From: Desulfovibrio sp. Huiquan2017
Lineage (GTDB): Bacteria > Desulfobacterota > Desulfovibrionia > Desulfovibrionales > Desulfovibrionaceae
Assembly (NCBI RefSeq): GCF_017351175.1
Contig: NZ_JAFMPN010000004.1
Span: 1 to 64,000, forward strand
Direction of reading: 5' to 3'
Length of the DNA stretch: 64,000 bases
A program made the translations under genes and the position numbers. The stretch's first letter is position 1. The number at the start of each line of letters is the position of its first letter. The notes below the pieces were generated by a model. The model saw nothing but the letters and a program-made list of their open reading frames with translations. It was not told the DNA's origin and made no database searches. Positions 37,569 through 47,532 of this stretch are shown here, piece after piece.

Positions 37569-39657
37569 AAGGATGCTCCTCGATGTCGGCGGGCCCGGGC
37601 ACGGCCGCTTCCTCCACGGCCAGAGGCTCGTACAGGCGCTCGCCCATATAGATGCGCATAAGGTTGCGTCCCTTGGCCTCGGGCGTAAGCAGCGTGCGCA
37701 CCACCCGGCGGCCCGCCAGCCCCATGGTGTAGCGTTTGAGCGGGTCCTCGGCCAGCAGGCGCATCTTTTCGGCCAGGCAGTCCGCATCCTCGGAGGCGCA
37801 GAGAAAACCGTTGACCCCGTCACGGACCACCTCGGGGATGCCGCCCACCGATGTGCACACGGCGGGCAGGCCGAGATCGAACCCTTCCAGCAGCGAATTG
37901 GGCAGGCTCTCCATGCGCGAGGAGATCACCTGAACATCGGCGAAGCGCAATTCGTCCAGGACTTCGCCATGACCGAGCTTGCCCGTATTGCGGTAGCGCT
38001 CCGCGACCCGCGGGGTAAGCACGTCCGCGAATCCCCGGAGCTGGACGTCGGTCACGCCCACGCCCACGAACTCCAGGTCGCGCGCGCCCTCCTCGCAAAG
38101 ACGGTCGGCGGCCTTCAGGAAGACGTCGAAGCCCTTGATGGCCGCTCCGTTGCCCACATAGACATACCGCGTGCCACGCTTCTTGCGCGGCTTGGGCTCG
38201 CCAAAATCCGGCCCGGCGTAGGCGTTGTAGACCACGTTCAGGAGCTTGCCGCGCACCCAATGGCGACGCAGGATCTCGGCGCAACGGGCCGAATTGGCGA
38301 TGACCCCGTCGGACAACGCGGTCCACAGGAAAAATACGGCATTGGGCCGGGATATGACGCCCCGGTTGATGAACAGCTTGAACTTCGCGCCCAGGAGCCG
38401 TGCCAGCACGCCCATCTTGTACGCCCGGTTGTGGAAGGTGTGGACCACGTCGATGGATTTGTCCCGGACCAGTTCCTTGAGGAACTTCCCGGCCTTGGCG
38501 TATTGTTGGAAACCGTCGAAGCGAATGACCTCCACGTCCAGCCCGTCAAGGGCCCCATTGATGGCCGAATCCGGGGTCACCAGGGCATAGACCTTCACGC
38601 CCATGCCTGCCATGGCCTCGATGTTGTTGACCATCTGGCGGCTGCCCCCGGACAGCTTGGTGGAGTCCGTGGCATAGAGCACGGAATCGACTTCCGGCTT
38701 CTTGCGGAATTTCTTGAAAAAGATGCGCGCCGACACGGTGCCCGAGTACATGCGCAACCGGTTTTGGACCCAACGGCCGTCCTTGTGGGCGGCCACCCCC
38801 AGACGGTTGAGCCGGAATGGATCCGTGCCCCGGGCGTTGGGCCCGCGCTCCAAAGTGAAGGCCCCGACGTACCCGGCCGCCTTCAACTCGGACTCGGAAA
38901 CCGGGTCGAACTGTCCCCACGGCCAGCAAAAAAGCTGCTCGTCCCAGCCGTTCAGTTCACGGATGCGCTCCAGGCTCTTGCGCAGATCCCGGCGGCAGAA
39001 CTGGCGGCGTTCCTCCTCGGAGCGCTTGACGAAACGCGGCCCGCCGGTCCCGTCGAACCTCGGCCAGAATCCGTCATAGACATAGGCGCTGCCCGGGCTG
39101 AAGGTCGGCCATTCGTCATTATAGCCGGGGTAAATGGCCCAGCCGCCCCAGTGCGTTATCCCGTCCCCGAGCCGTCCGTCCGGCTCCAGGCTCCGGTACG
39201 CGGCCTGGTGGCGGCAGCCGTGCGCGAAGACCTCCATGCCCTTGCCGAGCATGGCCCCAATCTCGGCCTCGTTGAGGAACTGCGAAAGATCGCCGTCCCG
39301 GAAGGCGGTTAGGAAGGCCTCCCGCATGCGCAGCATCGTGGGCGCCGTCTTCGCGTCACGGACGACACCCGGCAAGGTAAAGTCCGTGAGGGCGAAAAAC
39401 GTCCCGGTCATGCCCCGCTTCTCAAGCTCGGGGACCACGGTGATCCAGTTGGATACATGGCCGTCGTCGAAGGTCAGGACCAGGGACCGCTTCGGGGGGC
39501 GCATCTCGCCGCGCGTCACGGCCAACAGATCACGGGCCGAGATGGTCCGCCAGCCCGCGTCGAGCATGGCGTCGAGATGCTCGCGAAACATTTCGGGCGT
39601 ATGCCCGTTCACGTCGGACACGTTGTGATAGCAAAGGACAGGTATGGATATGCTCAT
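37549..39657 (-). CDS. polysaccharide deacetylase fused to a GT4-type glycosyltransferase
   Basis: This 702-residue protein joins a NodB-type deacetylase (about residues 1-300) to a GT-B glycosyltransferase (about 345-680). The deacetylase shows LVLTFDDG (metal-binding Asp pair), AHGCRHQA (an HxxxH pair) and CWPWGQFDP. The transferase shows GGSRQMVNNIEAM, a VYVGNGAAIKGFD donor region and LLEGFDLGLPAVCTSVGGIPEVV. No signal peptide is seen, so the deacetylase would act in the cytoplasm, on a precursor rather than on exported polymer. The ATG is at 39657; the open frame extends to 39852. It is coupled to the GT2 gene. Confidence 0.9.
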   Translation of the reverse strand: MSISIPVLCYHNVSDVNGHTPEMFREHLDAMLDAGWRTISARDLLAVTRGEMRPPKRSLVLTFDDGHVSNWITVVPELEKRGMTGTFFALTDFTLPGVVRDAKTAPTMLRMREAFLTAFRDGDLSQFLNEAEIGAMLGKGMEVFAHGCRHQAAYRSLEPDGRLGDGITHWGGWAIYPGYNDEWPTFSPGSAYVYDGFWPRFDGTGGPRFVKRSEEERRQFCRRDLRKSLERIRELNGWDEQLFCWPWGQFDPVSESELKAAGYVGAFTLERGPNARGTDPFRLNRLGVAAHKDGRWVQNRLRMYSGTVSARIFFKKFRKKPEVDSVLYATDSTKLSGGSRQMVNNIEAMAGMGVKVYALVTPDSAINGALDGLDVEVIRFDGFQQYAKAGKFLKELVRDKSIDVVHTFHNRAYKMGVLARLLGAKFKLFINRGVISRPNAVFFLWTALSDGVIANSARCAEILRRHWVRGKLLNVVYNAYAGPDFGEPKPRKKRGTRYVYVGNGAAIKGFDVFLKAADRLCEEGARDLEFVGVGVTDVQLRGFADVLTPRVAERYRNTGKLGHGEVLDELRFADVQVISSRMESLPNSLLEGFDLGLPAVCTSVGGIPEVVRDGVNGFLCASEDADCLAEKMRLLAEDPLKRYTMGLAGRRVVRTLLTPEAKGRNLMRIYMGERLYEPLAVEEAAVPGPADIEEHPYEHEAH

Positions 39658-39842
39658 CGTTCTCTTATCTCGTTTGCGCTCAAGCCCCCGAGAAGTAGCA
39701 GATGGGCGGGACCGGGGCAAGAAAGGAAGAGCGGGCGCGGACAGCGGCCAGGGCGTGTCTGGCGGCCCCCCCCAAGCCCGGTTTGGGGACAACCACGCGA
39801 ACCTCTTGTAAACTTTCCAACTTGCCGATAATAGGAATGACC

Positions 39843-41279
<1,437 letters not shown>

Positions 41280-41352
41280 GCCGACGGCCGAAGCCGCCCC
41301 GGATGCTGGGCAACGGGCCTTGTCCGCGCCTGCACCGGGCTGTCCGCTCCGC

Positions 41353-41384
41353 GCAAAAAAGGCCGCCCCGAGGGACGGCCTTGC
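41353..41384 (-). terminator. terminator of the aminotransferase gene
   Basis: On the minus strand, AAGGCCGTCCC/GGGCGGCCTT closes a short loop and is followed by TTTTTT. Confidence 0.85.
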
Positions 41385-41417
41385 AGATTCGTTTCCGATT
41401 CCCGGAAGCGGACCGGG

Positions 41418-42590
41418 CTATTTGCCCAACAGAACCGAGCCGACCTTGTCCAGAGCCGACTTCAGGACTTCGTCGTCCACGGCGTAGGAGAAGCGGATGC
41501 ACTTGTCGTCGCCGAAGGCCGAGCCGGGCACCAGGGCCACGCCCACCTTTTCGAGAATCCGGGTACACATGGCCGCCGAGTCCGGCATCTCCTCGGTGTA
41601 GAACTTGTCCAGCACCGGGAAGAGATAAAACGCTCCGTCGGGCTTGGGGCAGGGCGCCCCCCAGCCGGTGATGATCTCGTAGGCCATGTCGCGGCGGCGG
41701 ACAAAGGACTTCTTCATCTCGTCCACCACCTCCCACGGACCGGTCAGGGCGGCCAGGGCCGCGCGCTGGGTAATGGAGTTGATGTTGGACGTGGACTGGC
41801 CCTGAATCTTGGTCATGGCCTTGATCAGGTCCTCGTGGGCCAGGGCCTGGCCCACGCGCCAGCCGGTCATGCAGAACGACTTGGACAGCGCGCCCACGAT
41901 GGCGATGGTCTCGGGATACGCCTCCCAGGTCTTGGCCAGGGAGACGGGTTCGAACGGAGCGTAGACCAGCCGGTCGTAGACCTCGTCGGAAATGATGAAG
42001 ATGCCGTTCTTGCGCGCCCACTCGGCGATGGCCTCCAGTTGGGCCTGGGTGTAGCAGCAGCCCGTGGGATTGGACGGCGAGTTGAGGATGAGCACCCGGG
42101 TCCTGTCCGTGCGGACGGCCTCCAGCCCTTCCAGGGTGACCAGGTAGCCGTCTTCGGCCGTGGTCGGCGCGAACACGGACACACCGTCGGCCAATTGAAC
42201 CATGGCCGGATAGCTGACCCAGTAGGGGGCCGGGATGATCACCTCGTCGCCGGGGTTCACCAGGGCCATGAGCAGGTTGTACAGGACCTGCTTGCCGCCG
42301 TTGCTGACGATGGTGTTGGCCGCTTCGGCCCGGGCGCCGTAGAACCGGCCGTAATACCCGGCCACGGCCTCGCGCAGTTCGGGAATGCCGGGCACCGCCG
42401 TGTACCGGGTGAAGCCTTCGTCCAAAGCCGCCTTGGCCGCCTCGCAGACGTGGGCCGGCGTACGGAAATCAGGCTGCCCCACGGCCAGGCTGATGATCTC
42501 GCGCCCCTGGGCCTGGAGCTCCTGAGCCTTGGTGTTCACTGCCAATGTGGCGGACGGCTTGATCCTTGCCAGACGTTCGGAAATTCGCAT
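41418..42590 (-). CDS. aspC: aspartate aminotransferase family enzyme (class I, PLP)
   Basis: This 390-residue PLP enzyme is of the Thermus-type (I-gamma) aspartate aminotransferase group, transferring amino groups between aspartate and 2-oxoglutarate. Conserved features are SLAVGQPDFRTP, GGKQVLYN, NSPSNPTG, SDEVYDRLVY and the PLP-binding Lys in SKSFCMTGWRVG (near residue 236), plus the C-terminal IRFSYA with the substrate carboxylate Arg. It is a single gene with its own terminator, divergent from the nrdJ leader. Specificity for prephenate or other acids cannot be excluded. Confidence 0.92.
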   Translation of the reverse strand: MRISERLARIKPSATLAVNTKAQELQAQGREIISLAVGQPDFRTPAHVCEAAKAALDEGFTRYTAVPGIPELREAVAGYYGRFYGARAEAANTIVSNGGKQVLYNLLMALVNPGDEVIIPAPYWVSYPAMVQLADGVSVFAPTTAEDGYLVTLEGLEAVRTDRTRVLILNSPSNPTGCCYTQAQLEAIAEWARKNGIFIISDEVYDRLVYAPFEPVSLAKTWEAYPETIAIVGALSKSFCMTGWRVGQALAHEDLIKAMTKIQGQSTSNINSITQRAALAALTGPWEVVDEMKKSFVRRRDMAYEIITGWGAPCPKPDGAFYLFPVLDKFYTEEMPDSAAMCTRILEKVGVALVPGSAFGDDKCIRFSYAVDDEVLKSALDKVGSVLLGK

Positions 42591-42694
42591 GGGAAAGCTC
42601 ACTTTAAGTATGATTGATGTACGGGGTCGATGGCTTGCCAATAGACAAAAACCCATCGAAGGTAAATCGGGTTTTCCCACATCGGCGAAAAAAG

Positions 42695-42722
42695 TTGCCG
42701 CGACGCTTGACCTGTCTATAGG
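42695..42722 (+). promoter_or_regulatory. possible promoter of the nrdJ leader or upstream small ORF
   Basis: TTGCCG (42695-42700), a 16-bp spacer and TATAGG (42717-42722). It is a moderate match, placed 50 bp upstream of a small ORF that ends at an attenuator-like structure. Confidence 0.35.
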
Positions 42723-42773
42723 TTCACAGGGCAGCCATGGTCACGCAATCCCAAACGCAAAAGAGAAAAAACC

Positions 42774-42995
42774 ATGGCGGCATTCTCCCCCGAACGGCTG
42801 ACGGTATCGGCCGAAATGCGTTTCGCCCGCCCGGCGGAAGTCATTTGGCCCCCGCTCCGCCGGGAAATGGGCATCCATCGACGTCTCCCCGGATTCTACG
42901 GATGCGAATTCCACGCCTTCCCCAAAGAGCAACCCTCCCGGCCTTCCGGCAACGGAATCGCCGCCCCGAATCGACGCGAGACAAAACAAGACTAA
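42774..42995 (+). CDS. possible small ORF upstream of nrdJ
   Basis: This frame of 73 codons (MAAFSPERLTVSAEM start) lies between a candidate promoter and a terminator hairpin, which is why I list it. The protein is Arg/Pro-rich with no recognised motif, and the ribosome-binding site is poor (AAGAGAAAAAACC). The transcript may instead be a leader RNA. The rest of the region 42591-43184 shows no other gene. Confidence 0.3.
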   Translation: MAAFSPERLTVSAEMRFARPAEVIWPPLRREMGIHRRLPGFYGCEFHAFPKEQPSRPSGNGIAAPNRRETKQD

Positions 42996-43013
42996 TTATC
43001 ACCTGGCGTTTGC

Positions 43014-43050
43014 CCGGGAGCTCCCGGTGCGTGCGGGCTCCCGGTTTTTT
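43014..43050 (+). terminator. terminator with competing hairpin in the nrdJ leader
   Basis: CCGGGAGC (43014-43021) can pair with GCTCCCGG (43037-43044), followed by six T, giving a terminator. The same segment is half of the perfect palindrome CCGGGAGCTCCCGG (43014-43027), which would form a competing small hairpin. It lies 135 bp before nrdJ, so it either ends a small upstream transcript or attenuates nrdJ. Confidence 0.7.
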
Positions 43051-43184
43051 GTCCGGCAAAACGAATTTTGACTGGCGTTTCCAGACCTGTTTCTGTAGTC
43101 TAGATATTCTCTAGCGCCAATATATTTCGTCATTGCGCTTTTCAATAATTCCAAAGAATTTCAAACAGTTACAAAGGTTTTCGA

Positions 43185-45437
43185 ATGTCAGAATTCAAAA
43201 TGCCCGCCCATCTTCCAGACCCGATCATCAATGAAAACGCAAAGATAGTTTTGCAACGCCGGTACCAGCGCAAGGACACGGAAGGCGTGGTCTACGAGAC
43301 GGTCAAGGAGTTGTTCTGGAGAGTGGCCTCGGCCATCGCCGCCGAGGAGGCCAAGTACGAGAATTCCACCACCAAGCCCGCCAAGCTGGCCCGGGATTTC
43401 TACGACTTGATGACCTCCTACCGCTTCCTGCCCAACTCCCCCACCCTGATGAACGCGGGCACCGACCTGGGCCAATTGGCGGCCTGCTTCGTCCTGCCCG
43501 TGGAAGACGACATCGAGGGCATTTTCGACGCGGTCAAGCACGCGGCCATGATCCATAAGTCCGGCGGCGGCACGGGCTTCGCCTTCTCCCGCCTGCGGGC
43601 CAAGGATTCGGTGGTCGGCTCCACCGGCGGCGTGGCCTCCGGCCCCTTGTCCTTCCTCAAGATATTCAACTGCGCCACCGAGCAGATCAAGCAGGGCGGC
43701 ACCCGGCGCGGAGCCAACATGGGCATCCTGCGCATCGACCACCCGGACATCATGGAGTTCATCAAGGCCAAGGAGCGCGACGGCGAGTTGAACAACTTCA
43801 ACCTGTCCGTCGGCCTGACCGAACCCTTCATGCAGGCCGTGCAGGAAAAGGCCGACTACAATCTGATCGCGCCCAACTCCGGCGAGATCGTGGGCACCCT
43901 GAACGCCCGCGAGGTCTTCAACATCCTGGTCCAGAAGGCCTGGGAGTCCGGCGACCCGGGCATCGTTTTCCTGGACCGCATCAACCGCGACAATCCGACC
44001 CCGGCGCTGGGCGAGATCGAGTCCACCAACCCGTGCGGCGAACAGCCCCTGCTGCCCTACGAGGCGTGCAACCTCGGCTCCATCAACCTGGGCAAATGCT
44101 TCGCCAAGGGCAAAAACGGCAAGGATTCGGAGATTGACTGGGACGAGCTCAAGCGCATCATCCACCTGTCCGTACGCTTCCTGGACAACGTCATCGACGC
44201 CTCGGTCTATCCCCTGCCGCAGATCACCGAAATGGTCGGCAAGAACCGCAAGATCGGCTTGGGCGTCATGGGCTGGGCCGACCTGCTCTACCAATTGCAG
44301 ATTCCCTACAATTCCCAGACCGCCGTGGACATGGCCGAGCGGGTCATGAAATTCGTCCAGACCGAATCGCGCAGCGCCTCCAAGCAGTTGGCGGCCGAGC
44401 GCGGCCAGTTCCCGGCCTACCCCGAATCCACCTTCGGCCAGGTCAACCTCGGGCCGTACCGCAACGCCACGACCACGACCATCGCGCCCACCGGCACCCT
44501 GTCGATCATCGCGGGCTGCTCGTCCGGCGTGGAACCGCTCTTCGCCCTGTCCTTCGTGCGCAACGTCATGGACAACGACAAGCTGGTCGAGACCAACCCG
44601 TACTTCGAGGCCGCCCTGAAGGCCGCCGATGCCTATTCCGGCAAGCTCATGGAGGAAATAGCCAAGGTCGGCTCCATCAAGAAGATGGACCACCTGCCCG
44701 AGCACTTGCGCCAGGTCTACGTGACCTCCATGGACATCGAGCCCATCTGGCACCTCAAGATGCAGGCCGCTTTCCAGAAATACACGGACAACGCGGTCTC
44801 CAAGACCGTCAACCTGCCCAATTCCGCCACCAAGGAAGACATCTGGGATATCTACTGGAAGGCCTATGAATACGGCTGCAAGGGAGTGACCGTGTACCGC
44901 GACGGCTCCAAGACCTCCCAGGTCCTGTGCACCGGCGACGGCGACAAGAAAAAGGAACAGACCGCGCTGAAGAGCCGCTCCATCGTCAAAGACCGCCCGG
45001 ACGTCATCTACGGGTTCACCCAGAAGATCCCCACCGGCCTGGGCATGCTCTTCCTGACCGTCAACGAGGTGGACAACAAGCCCTTCGAGGTCTTCGCCAC
45101 CATCGGCAAATCCGGCGGGTCCATCACCGCCAAGGCCGAGGCCATCGGCCGCCTGGTCTCCCTGGCCCTGCGCTCCGGCGTGGAGGTCCGCGAGATCGTC
45201 GAGCAGCTCAAGGGCATCGGCGGCGAGAATCCGAAATTCATGAAGAAGCACCTGGTCAAGTCCATCCCGGACGCCATCGCCTACGTGTTCGAATCCCGCT
45301 ACCTGAGCGGCGACCACGTGGACGGCCAGGTCGCCTCCCTCAACCGGGAACTCTGCCCCGAATGCGGCGAACCCCTGGTCTTCGAGGAAGGCTGCCACAT
45401 CTGCAAATCCTGCGCGTACACCAAGTGCGGCGGCTAA
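43185..45437 (+). CDS. nrdJ: vitamin B12-dependent (class II) ribonucleotide reductase
   Basis: This 750-residue NrdJ reduces ribonucleotides using adenosylcobalamin. It shows FLPNSPTLMNAG, KSGGGTGFAFSRLR, the central ESTNPCGEQPLLPYEACNLGSINL with active-site Cys, Asn and Glu, and a C-terminal zinc/redox tail (LCPECGEPL, CHICKSCAYTKCGG). It supplies dNTPs independent of oxygen, as suits an anaerobe. The ATG follows AAAGG. Upstream are an attenuator-like structure and two imperfect NrdR-like boxes (about 43097-43112 and 43115-43130). The boxes are only 18 bp apart, unlike the usual spacing, so I treat them as weak. Confidence 0.96.
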   Translation: MSEFKMPAHLPDPIINENAKIVLQRRYQRKDTEGVVYETVKELFWRVASAIAAEEAKYENSTTKPAKLARDFYDLMTSYRFLPNSPTLMNAGTDLGQLAACFVLPVEDDIEGIFDAVKHAAMIHKSGGGTGFAFSRLRAKDSVVGSTGGVASGPLSFLKIFNCATEQIKQGGTRRGANMGILRIDHPDIMEFIKAKERDGELNNFNLSVGLTEPFMQAVQEKADYNLIAPNSGEIVGTLNAREVFNILVQKAWESGDPGIVFLDRINRDNPTPALGEIESTNPCGEQPLLPYEACNLGSINLGKCFAKGKNGKDSEIDWDELKRIIHLSVRFLDNVIDASVYPLPQITEMVGKNRKIGLGVMGWADLLYQLQIPYNSQTAVDMAERVMKFVQTESRSASKQLAAERGQFPAYPESTFGQVNLGPYRNATTTTIAPTGTLSIIAGCSSGVEPLFALSFVRNVMDNDKLVETNPYFEAALKAADAYSGKLMEEIAKVGSIKKMDHLPEHLRQVYVTSMDIEPIWHLKMQAAFQKYTDNAVSKTVNLPNSATKEDIWDIYWKAYEYGCKGVTVYRDGSKTSQVLCTGDGDKKKEQTALKSRSIVKDRPDVIYGFTQKIPTGLGMLFLTVNEVDNKPFEVFATIGKSGGSITAKAEAIGRLVSLALRSGVEVREIVEQLKGIGGENPKFMKKHLVKSIPDAIAYVFESRYLSGDHVDGQVASLNRELCPECGEPLVFEEGCHICKSCAYTKCGG

Positions 45438-45518
45438 TGCCGACGCTTGGAAAGCTGAGGAGAGGCCTTACAAAGCGGCATCATGCAGGAACCGCACAAG
45501 GCTCATTTTGATGATAGA

Positions 45519-45546
45519 CCATGCCCCCATCTCGATGGGGGCATGG
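45519..45546 (+). terminator. hairpin after nrdJ
   Basis: A 12-bp perfect stem CCATGCCCCCAT/ATGGGGGCATGG has a CTCG loop; only a weak CTATTAAA tail follows. It lies 80 bp after the nrdJ stop. Confidence 0.6.
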
Positions 45547-46016
45547 CTATTAAAACGCGCAAGCTGTCTTGTACTGGACGTTCATGTGCCGCATGAGCGG
45601 CAAAGTCGGCATACCCTCGACGGCATTGCCAAGACGACGAACCCGATCAGGATTTTCTTCAGGGGCAGACTGTTTCCTGGTTTGTAGGCAGTTGGGTGAA
45701 TCAACACACCCCAACGTGGGACACGCAGGTTCCTCCTCGGTCTCGGGCCGCCGCAGCTCCCGCAACTTGACGCAAATCCTTTGGTCATTCCCCGCGACTT
45801 CCGGAAGGGGTATTTTGCGTGTCCGCGCTTCGAGCGGAAAATGTTGATTATGCCTGTGGTCACCGAGAGACTTTGCTGACTCTTACACGGCGCGACTCCA
45901 TGGAAAAGTCAATAAGGGCAAGCCACTGCCGCAATATCCCAAAACCCCGGTGAAGAGTTTATCTTTTCTTTTTCCCGTGGTCGTCGGTATCAAAGGGGAC
46001 CATGCACATATCCACT
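45547..46016. other. lower-GC region, possible mobile-element remnant
   Basis: GC content is visibly lower than in the surrounding genes. Several short frames overlap on both strands and none is intact. A minus-strand stretch (about 45550-45780) encodes CPTLGCVDSPNC, reminiscent of the Cys-rich N-terminus of some transposases, but the frame is broken and I cannot name the family. It adjoins the atypical DHFR/TetR gene pair. Confidence 0.3.
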
Positions 46017-46550
46017 TTACCGCTTGCGCCTATAGTGGGACTGAACGAGATTTTTCAACAGCACTTCACTGCTGATCAGTTCAAATTGCATGTGATCGGG
46101 AAGGTCTCCAAACAAAAGGGTGCCACCTCCTATCAATATGGGGACTTGGGTCACGATCAGTTCGTCAATCATGTCTTCGGCCAAAAAATTTTGAATGAGC
46201 TTCCCCCCGTCGATGTAGATGTCTGTGAAACCCTGATCGTTTAATCTTTCCACTACGCCGTGAATATCTCCTGAGACTATCTCGGCTTTACCGGCCAAAG
46301 AGCCGGGGAGTGCCGAGATCGACGAACTCAGCACAAAAACAGGTTTTGAATATGGCCATGGACCATCGAATCCAAGGACGACATCCATTGTCTTTCGTCC
46401 CATCAAAATCGCATCCACGCTCTCCATGAACGGGACAAAACCAAGATCATGGCCTTCACGGTTCGGAACGGTTTCAAGAAATTCAAGACCGCCGTTGCGA
46501 TCTGCTATGTATCCATCCATGCTGGTTCCGACAAAGACTTTGTTCGACAC
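46017..46550 (-). CDS. dihydrofolate reductase-like (RibD C-terminal) protein
   Basis: This 177-residue protein has the RibD_C/DHFR-like fold and probably an NAD(P)H-dependent reductase activity of unknown substrate. Motifs are VFVGTSMDGYIADRNGGLEFL at the N-terminus, ILMGRKTMDVV near residue 50, IYIDGGKLIQNFL and PILIGGGTLLFG. It starts at GTG 46550 with GGAAGG upstream. Base composition is closer to 50 percent GC than in neighbouring operons, which suggests acquisition. It diverges from a TetR gene across a palindrome, so it is probably that regulator's target. Confidence 0.85.
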   Translation of the reverse strand: MSNKVFVGTSMDGYIADRNGGLEFLETVPNREGHDLGFVPFMESVDAILMGRKTMDVVLGFDGPWPYSKPVFVLSSSISALPGSLAGKAEIVSGDIHGVVERLNDQGFTDIYIDGGKLIQNFLAEDMIDELIVTQVPILIGGGTLLFGDLPDHMQFELISSEVLLKNLVQSHYRRKR

Positions 46551-46628
46551 GATACTGCCTTCCTGAGAAGGGGATAGCCGTCAAAAGCTGCGGCTTTCGC
46601 CTTGATTGTTGGTATGGTTTACGCTTAT

Positions 46629-46643
46629 TTCTACTATGTAGAA
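46629..46643. promoter_or_regulatory. palindromic operator between the DHFR-like gene and tetR
   Basis: TTCTAC-TAT-GTAGAA is a perfect 15-bp inverted repeat in the 119-bp divergent intergenic region, about 27 bp before the TetR start. The size and position fit an autoregulatory TetR operator. Confidence 0.6.
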
Positions 46644-46669
46644 TATGATCCCGAAACCAAGGAGTCAAC

Positions 46670-47236
46670 GTGTCAAAAGCAAGAAGAAGGGGACGCCCGA
46701 AGCTGGGCCAACAAAAATTATCTGCGCAAGCGATCTTGTTTAGCGCACAGGATCTTCTCCAGAACAGCGGGAAGGTTCCAAGCATCCGTATGATCGCTGA
46801 CGACCTGAACGTGGACCCCATGGCTATTTATCACTATTTTCCCAATAAATCCGCCTTGCTTGAAGGCGTGACGGTCAATCTAATGGAAAGCATTTACTCC
46901 CCACGCCCGGATGGGGAATGGAAAGAGGAATTGGTGCTGCTCTGTCAAAGCTATGTGAGCCTGCTGATACGATATTCCGGGTTGCTCGAAACCGTATTGT
47001 CCATGACCAACACTGGACCAGCCGATGTGTTCATTGCCAGGTTCAACACCATCACAGCCACTCTTACTCTGCCAAAAGAGAGCAAGAAGGACAGTTTGGA
47101 TTTGTTGGCTGATTATCTGCACGGCTTCACCCTGTCTGCTCACTGTGCTCCCATGGAAGCATCATTGAGCATGGATATGCTGGATGGACCTTTGCGGTTT
47201 TATATCAAGGCGTTGGCCACGTGCCAAAACCTGTGA
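46670..47236 (+). CDS. TetR-family transcriptional regulator
   Basis: This 188-residue regulator has an N-terminal TetR helix-turn-helix (about 15-62: PSIRMIADDLNVDPMAIYHYFPNKSALLEGV) and a C-terminal ligand domain. The start is GTG 46670 with AAGGAG five bases upstream. It likely represses itself and the divergent DHFR-like reductase through the palindrome at 46629-46643. The effector is unknown. Composition is again AT-richer than in the flanks. Confidence 0.9.
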   Translation: MSKARRRGRPKLGQQKLSAQAILFSAQDLLQNSGKVPSIRMIADDLNVDPMAIYHYFPNKSALLEGVTVNLMESIYSPRPDGEWKEELVLLCQSYVSLLIRYSGLLETVLSMTNTGPADVFIARFNTITATLTLPKESKKDSLDLLADYLHGFTLSAHCAPMEASLSMDMLDGPLRFYIKALATCQNL

Positions 47237-47451
47237 CAAAAAATCGACCTGGCAAGCTGACTACCGCTTGATTTTCTTTGATTTGTGCATTCCCGACATA
47301 CTGTCGTTACAAAGGGTTTCCCCTCCCCTTCTTCCGCCCCCCGGGCGTTTCCTCCTTCGGGCACCTGATTCCGCATGGAGGCCTCCCCAATCTCAAAATT
47401 ACCGAATCTTCGGTTGCATAATCATCGTTGCAATACGTATTCTCTTTCCGG

Positions 47452-47483
47452 GGGATGCCCTTCGGCTAAACGCCGGGCATCCC
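47452..47483 (+). promoter_or_regulatory. leader hairpin before the choloylglycine hydrolase-like gene
   Basis: GGGATGCCC and GGGCATCCC form a perfect 9-bp stem with a 14-base loop, about 50 bp upstream of the ATG. It may be a terminator of upstream transcription or a leader structure. The remaining sequence from 47237 to 47532 holds no gene I can support. Confidence 0.4.
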
Positions 47484-47532
47484 TTGTACGTTTATGCGTT
47501 TTTCACCACGGAACATGAAAGGAGTTAATACA

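Noticed and set aside
36003-37823. Longer N-terminus for the GT2 gene
   Set aside because: The extra 85 codons overlap the deacetylase/glycosyltransferase gene and are Arg/Trp/Cys-rich shadow sequence; ATG 37568 has a good ribosome-binding site.
43097-43130. Pair of NrdR boxes before nrdJ
   Set aside because: Each matches about 11 of 16 positions and the centres are 18 bp apart rather than the usual 31-32, so I did not list them as features.
42591-43184. Cobalamin riboswitch in the nrdJ leader
   Set aside because: I could not find the B12-box core; the only structure seen is the double hairpin near 43014-43050.
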